A stretch of 7,342 nucleotides of DNA from Euzebyaceae bacterium. Lineage in GTDB: Bacteria; Actinomycetota; Nitriliruptoria; Euzebyales; Egibacteraceae. The position numbers and the translations under genes are program-made. How positions within the stretch are numbered: the first letter of the stretch is position 1; every line of letters starts with the position of its first letter. The notes below the pieces were generated by a model. It had not been told where the DNA came from and searched no databases. It saw nothing but the letters and a program-made list of their open reading frames with translations. Shown one piece after another: positions 6,223 through 7,342 of the stretch. Location: contig JACCXR010000116.1 in assembly GCA_013696915.1 (NCBI GenBank), positions 1 to 7,342 on the forward strand. The letters are read 5' to 3'.

Positions 6223-6438
6223 GTGCCCATCCTGCTCGCCCTCGCCGTCAACGTCCTCGTACGGCCAGAGCGACGGATCGCAGTGACGGCGGAGGCCCAA
6301 GGCAGGCACGAGGTGTCCAACGGGTCATCCGACAGGATGACCATGGCTGAGGATTCCTTCCTGCTGCTCGTTCGTCCAGCCACCGTGGACGCACGTTCGT
6401 CCGACGGAGCGCCCGTGCTGAGGTCTGCCGTAGAATGA
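6223..6438 (+). CDS. Doubtful small membrane peptide or gene remnant
   Basis: A 71-residue frame from GTG 6223 begins VPILLALAVNVLVRPERR, which extended slightly upstream (RLRLAIG) forms a plausible single membrane helix followed by basic residues. The remainder has no recognisable feature and looser third-position composition. No ribosome-binding site is seen. The TGA (6436-6438) overlaps an ATG at 6435 that is in frame with the vapB-like gene, which could mean coupling, but the same bases form the TAGAAT -10 box. Remnant of a membrane protein is at least as likely as a functional gene. Confidence 0.2.
   Translation: MPILLALAVNVLVRPERRIAVTAEAQGRHEVSNGSSDRMTMAEDSFLLLVRPATVDARSSDGAPVLRSAVE
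6323..6342 (+). terminator. Perfect 8-bp hairpin with GACA loop
   Basis: GGTCATCC (6323-6330) and GGATGACC (6335-6342) form an uninterrupted stem closed by a 4-base loop. It is followed by ATGGCTGAGGATTCCTTCC, with no T run, so termination would be of the T-less kind proposed for actinobacteria. Alternatively it is an operator: it sits 89 bases upstream of the vapBC-like -10 box. Confidence 0.35.
6431..6436 (+). promoter_or_regulatory. -10 box for a leaderless vapBC-like mRNA
   Basis: TAGAAT (6431-6436) lies 7 bases before ATG 6444, the same spacing as at the first toxin-antitoxin pair. The geometry predicts a transcript starting on or next to the start codon. No good -35 is present. Direct repeats GTTCGTCC at 6370-6377 and 6395-6402 flank a GTGGAC (6385-6390) and may be autoregulatory operator sites. 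Confidence 0.55.
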
Positions 6439-6443
6439 GCGCC

Positions 6444-6623
6444 ATGGCACGTCCAGCAGCGAAACTCTCCGATCCCGCCGTCGTCCTGGTCAACCCCGAC
6501 GACGCGGTGAGCGCCGAGTCCTTCAACGCCTGGCTGGACAAGCGCCAGGCAGGCCGGCCCACCGATCCGGGGCTTACCGCCGCTGAGACCCTCGCTGAGG
6601 CCCGCGCCGCCGGCGAGGCGTGA
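6444..6623 (+). CDS. VapB-like antitoxin
   Basis: This 59-residue protein is encoded directly before a PIN-domain toxin, with a 4-base GTGA overlap, the standard antitoxin position. The C-terminal LTAAETLAEARAAGEA resembles the acidic/Ala-rich helical tail by which VapB antitoxins clamp VapC. The N-terminal half (ARPAAKLSDPAVVLVNPDDAVSAESF) shows no clear ribbon-helix-helix or AbrB DNA-binding motif, so the subfamily is unknown. ATG 6444 is preferred because TAGAAT ends 7 bases upstream, which suits leaderless translation. ATG 6435, three codons earlier, overlaps that -10 box and is less likely. Its role would be to neutralise VapC and probably to repress its own promoter; this is inferred from context. 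Confidence 0.7.
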   Translation: MARPAAKLSDPAVVLVNPDDAVSAESFNAWLDKRQAGRPTDPGLTAAETLAEARAAGEA

Positions 6624-7027
6624 CCCCGGTCGTCATCGACGCCTCGGCCGGCGTCGAGCTGGTCGCCGACACCATCCGGGGACGGGCACTACGCGGTTTG
6701 CTGCCCTCTGACGCCATCCCGTGGGTGCCGGAGATCTTCTACGTCGAGTGCGGCGCCGTCCTGCGCCGCTGGGACCTCAACCGCGTCCTCACAGAAGAAG
6801 AGATCACCACGGCAGTCGATCAGCTTCTGGCGTGGCCGTTGCGGATCGTTCAGGTCCGGCCCCTCTTCAGCGATGCCTGGCGCCGACGCGCCAACATGAC
6901 TTTCCCCGACGCCGTGTACGTCGCGCTCGCCGAGCACCTGGACGCCCCACTGCTCACCGACGATCACAAACTCGCCAACACGCCCACCCTCCCCGTCAAG
7001 GCGCTGCGGCTGTCGTCGCCTACGTAA
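6620..7027 (+). CDS. vapC: VapC-family PIN-domain ribonuclease toxin
   Basis: The 135-residue protein has the PIN-domain acidic quartet in order: D7 in VVIDASAGVEL (4-14), E43 in FYVECGAVLRR (40-50), D97 in TFPDAVYVALAEHL (94-107) and D114/D115 in LLTDDHKLA (111-119). These residues coordinate Mg2+ or Mn2+ for single-strand RNA cleavage; VapC toxins typically cut tRNA or the rRNA sarcin-ricin loop. Length is normal for the family (130-140). The GTG start at 6620 overlaps the antitoxin TGA (GTGA), giving tight translational coupling. All catalytic residues are present, so it should be active. It ends with TAA at 7025-7027. The RNA target cannot be predicted from the sequence. Confidence 0.92.
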   Translation: MTPVVIDASAGVELVADTIRGRALRGLLPSDAIPWVPEIFYVECGAVLRRWDLNRVLTEEEITTAVDQLLAWPLRIVQVRPLFSDAWRRRANMTFPDAVYVALAEHLDAPLLTDDHKLANTPTLPVKALRLSSPT

Positions 7028-7065
7028 GGTCCCCTCTCGCAGGCTGTCGCAAAATGAGCCGGCCG

Positions 7066-7084
7066 CCAGGGTCATGAAGCCTGG
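7066..7084 (+). terminator. Weak hairpin after vapC
   Basis: CCAGG (7066-7070) pairs with CCTGG (7080-7084) around a 9-base loop, with one further G:C pair possible (7065/7085). No T tract follows. It is the only stem visible soon after the vapC stop, but it is short and the call is weak. Confidence 0.2.
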
Positions 7085-7160
7085 CCGATGACACGTACCG
7101 CGGGGGCATCCCGACGAGGGGCTCACTTGGTCCGTCGAGGAACCTCGCGCAGCGGTGCCT

Positions 7161-7210
7161 GTTGCGACTCGCTCGCAACGCGCCTATCGTTGCATTGGTT
7201 GGCAGCAACG
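7161..7210 (+). repeat. Four alternating GTTGC/GCAAC repeats over a promoter
   Basis: GTTGC at 7161-7165, GCAAC at 7175-7179, GTTGC at 7189-7193 and GCAAC at 7205-7209 alternate in orientation, with start-to-start distances of 14, 14 and 16 bases. The first pair forms a longer inverted repeat, GTTGCGA (7161-7167) with TCGCAAC (7173-7179). The second pair forms CGTTGC (7188-7193) with GCAACG (7205-7210). The first GTTGC overlaps the -35 box and the third repeat overlaps the last -10 bases, the layout expected for repressor binding sites. Confidence 0.5.
7162..7190 (+). promoter_or_regulatory. Promoter of the lipoprotein gene
   Basis: The -35 TTGCGA (7162-7167) and -10 TATCGT (7185-7190) are 17 bases apart, and transcription should start near 7197. 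That gives a leader of about 30 nt containing the fourth GCAAC repeat and the AAAGGG ribosome-binding site. Confidence 0.65.
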
Positions 7211-7227
7211 ACAGCAAAGGGTCCGGC

Positions 7228-7342
7228 GTGGAGATTCGAGGTCTGGTACGGCGCCGGTGGGTGACGAGACGCGGCGCTGTGGCGGGGTGCGTGCTCGCGC
7301 TGAGCTTGACCGCAACGGCGTGTGCGGGTCAGCCATACGCCG
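7228..7342 (+). CDS. N-terminus of a secreted lipoprotein (cut by window end)
   Basis: The GTG at 7228 follows AAAGGG (7216-7221) with 6 bases of spacing. The 38 visible residues form a lipoprotein signal peptide: a basic n-region (RGLVRRRWVTRRG, 4-16), a hydrophobic core (AVAGCVLALSLTATA, 17-31) and the lipobox ATAC with Cys32 as the predicted lipid-anchored residue, followed by AGQPYA. The mature protein would be attached to the outer face of the membrane. The Arg pair at 14-15 is only loosely Tat-like, so Sec export is more likely. Nothing of the mature domain is present, so function is unknown; solute-binding proteins are common among actinobacterial lipoproteins. The frame is also open upstream to 7078, but no better start is seen there. 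Confidence 0.75.
   Translation, partial: MEIRGLVRRRWVTRRGAVAGCVLALSLTATACAGQPYA

Larger units (their letters stand above)
6117..6443. other. Stretch of about 330 bases without a convincing gene
   Basis: Between the pseudogene stop and the VapB-like start, no open frame shows a recognised domain. The stretch contains a short hydrophobic reading frame (6223-6438), a perfect hairpin (6323-6342), a direct repeat GTTCGTCC (6370-6377 and 6395-6402, 25 bases apart) and, at its right end, the -10 box of the vapBC-like pair. It is probably a mix of decayed sequence and promoter region. Confidence 0.5.

Noticed and set aside
7042..7057. GGCTGTCGCAAAATGA, which resembles insertion-sequence terminal repeats
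   Set aside because: No inverted partner, no target duplication and no transposase fragment is visible in the window, so a solitary IS end cannot be supported.
7020..7217. Minus-strand frame of 65 codons after vapC
   Set aside because: It covers the vapC end and the lipoprotein promoter, has no domain or ribosome-binding site, and is best explained by chance.
1..7342. CRISPR array, replication origin, rRNA or prophage genes
   Set aside because: No regularly spaced long repeats, DnaA-box clusters, rRNA sequence or phage structural/integrase genes are visible.

Overview
The window is 7.3 kb of very GC-rich DNA (GC or GTG starts, strongly G/C third codon positions, -10 boxes of the TANNNT type, leaderless-looking starts, a terminal initiator tRNA without encoded CCA). 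This fits a high-GC Actinomycetota. The class cannot be fixed from sequence alone; a rod-forming, MreB-carrying, possibly deep-branching lineage is likely. All supported genes lie on the + strand.

Left half (1-4500), conserved core. A possible reading-frame tail of an upstream gene overlaps the GTG start of a complete MreB-family cell-shape actin (191-1189). A 173-base leader follows, carrying a -10-like box, two strong hairpins and up to three tiny overlapping upstream reading frames. It precedes a 994-residue UPF0182-family membrane protein (1363-4347). Directly behind that gene stand a textbook promoter (TTGCAG-17-TAGCCT), the initiator tRNA-fMet (4385-4458) and a rho-independent terminator (4463-4493). 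The promoter is so close to the tRNA that transcription may begin at, or within a base or two of, the mature 5' end.

Right half (4500-7342), accessory DNA downstream of the tRNA. It holds two two-gene toxin-antitoxin-like modules. The first is a 123-residue putative antitoxin or regulator plus an AbiEii-like nucleotidyltransferase (4596-5662, stop and start sharing one base). The second is a short VapB-like antitoxin plus a VapC PIN-domain ribonuclease (6444-7027, 4-base GTGA overlap). Each antitoxin start lies exactly 7 bases after a -10 box, the geometry expected of leaderless mRNAs. Between the modules lies a decayed gene: the C-terminal half of a TIGR03086 / maleylpyruvate-isomerase-like metal-binding protein, lacking its N-terminus and carrying one frameshift in a G run. 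About 330 bases without a convincing gene follow it.

Right edge. A good promoter (TTGCGA-17-TATCGT), woven through by four alternating GTTGC/GCAAC repeats, drives a gene whose first 38 codons encode a lipoprotein signal peptide; the gene continues beyond the window.

The core genes concern cell envelope/shape and translation initiation. The accessory part looks like a small defence/stress island that accumulated next to the tRNA gene, although no integrase and no duplicated attachment site is visible.
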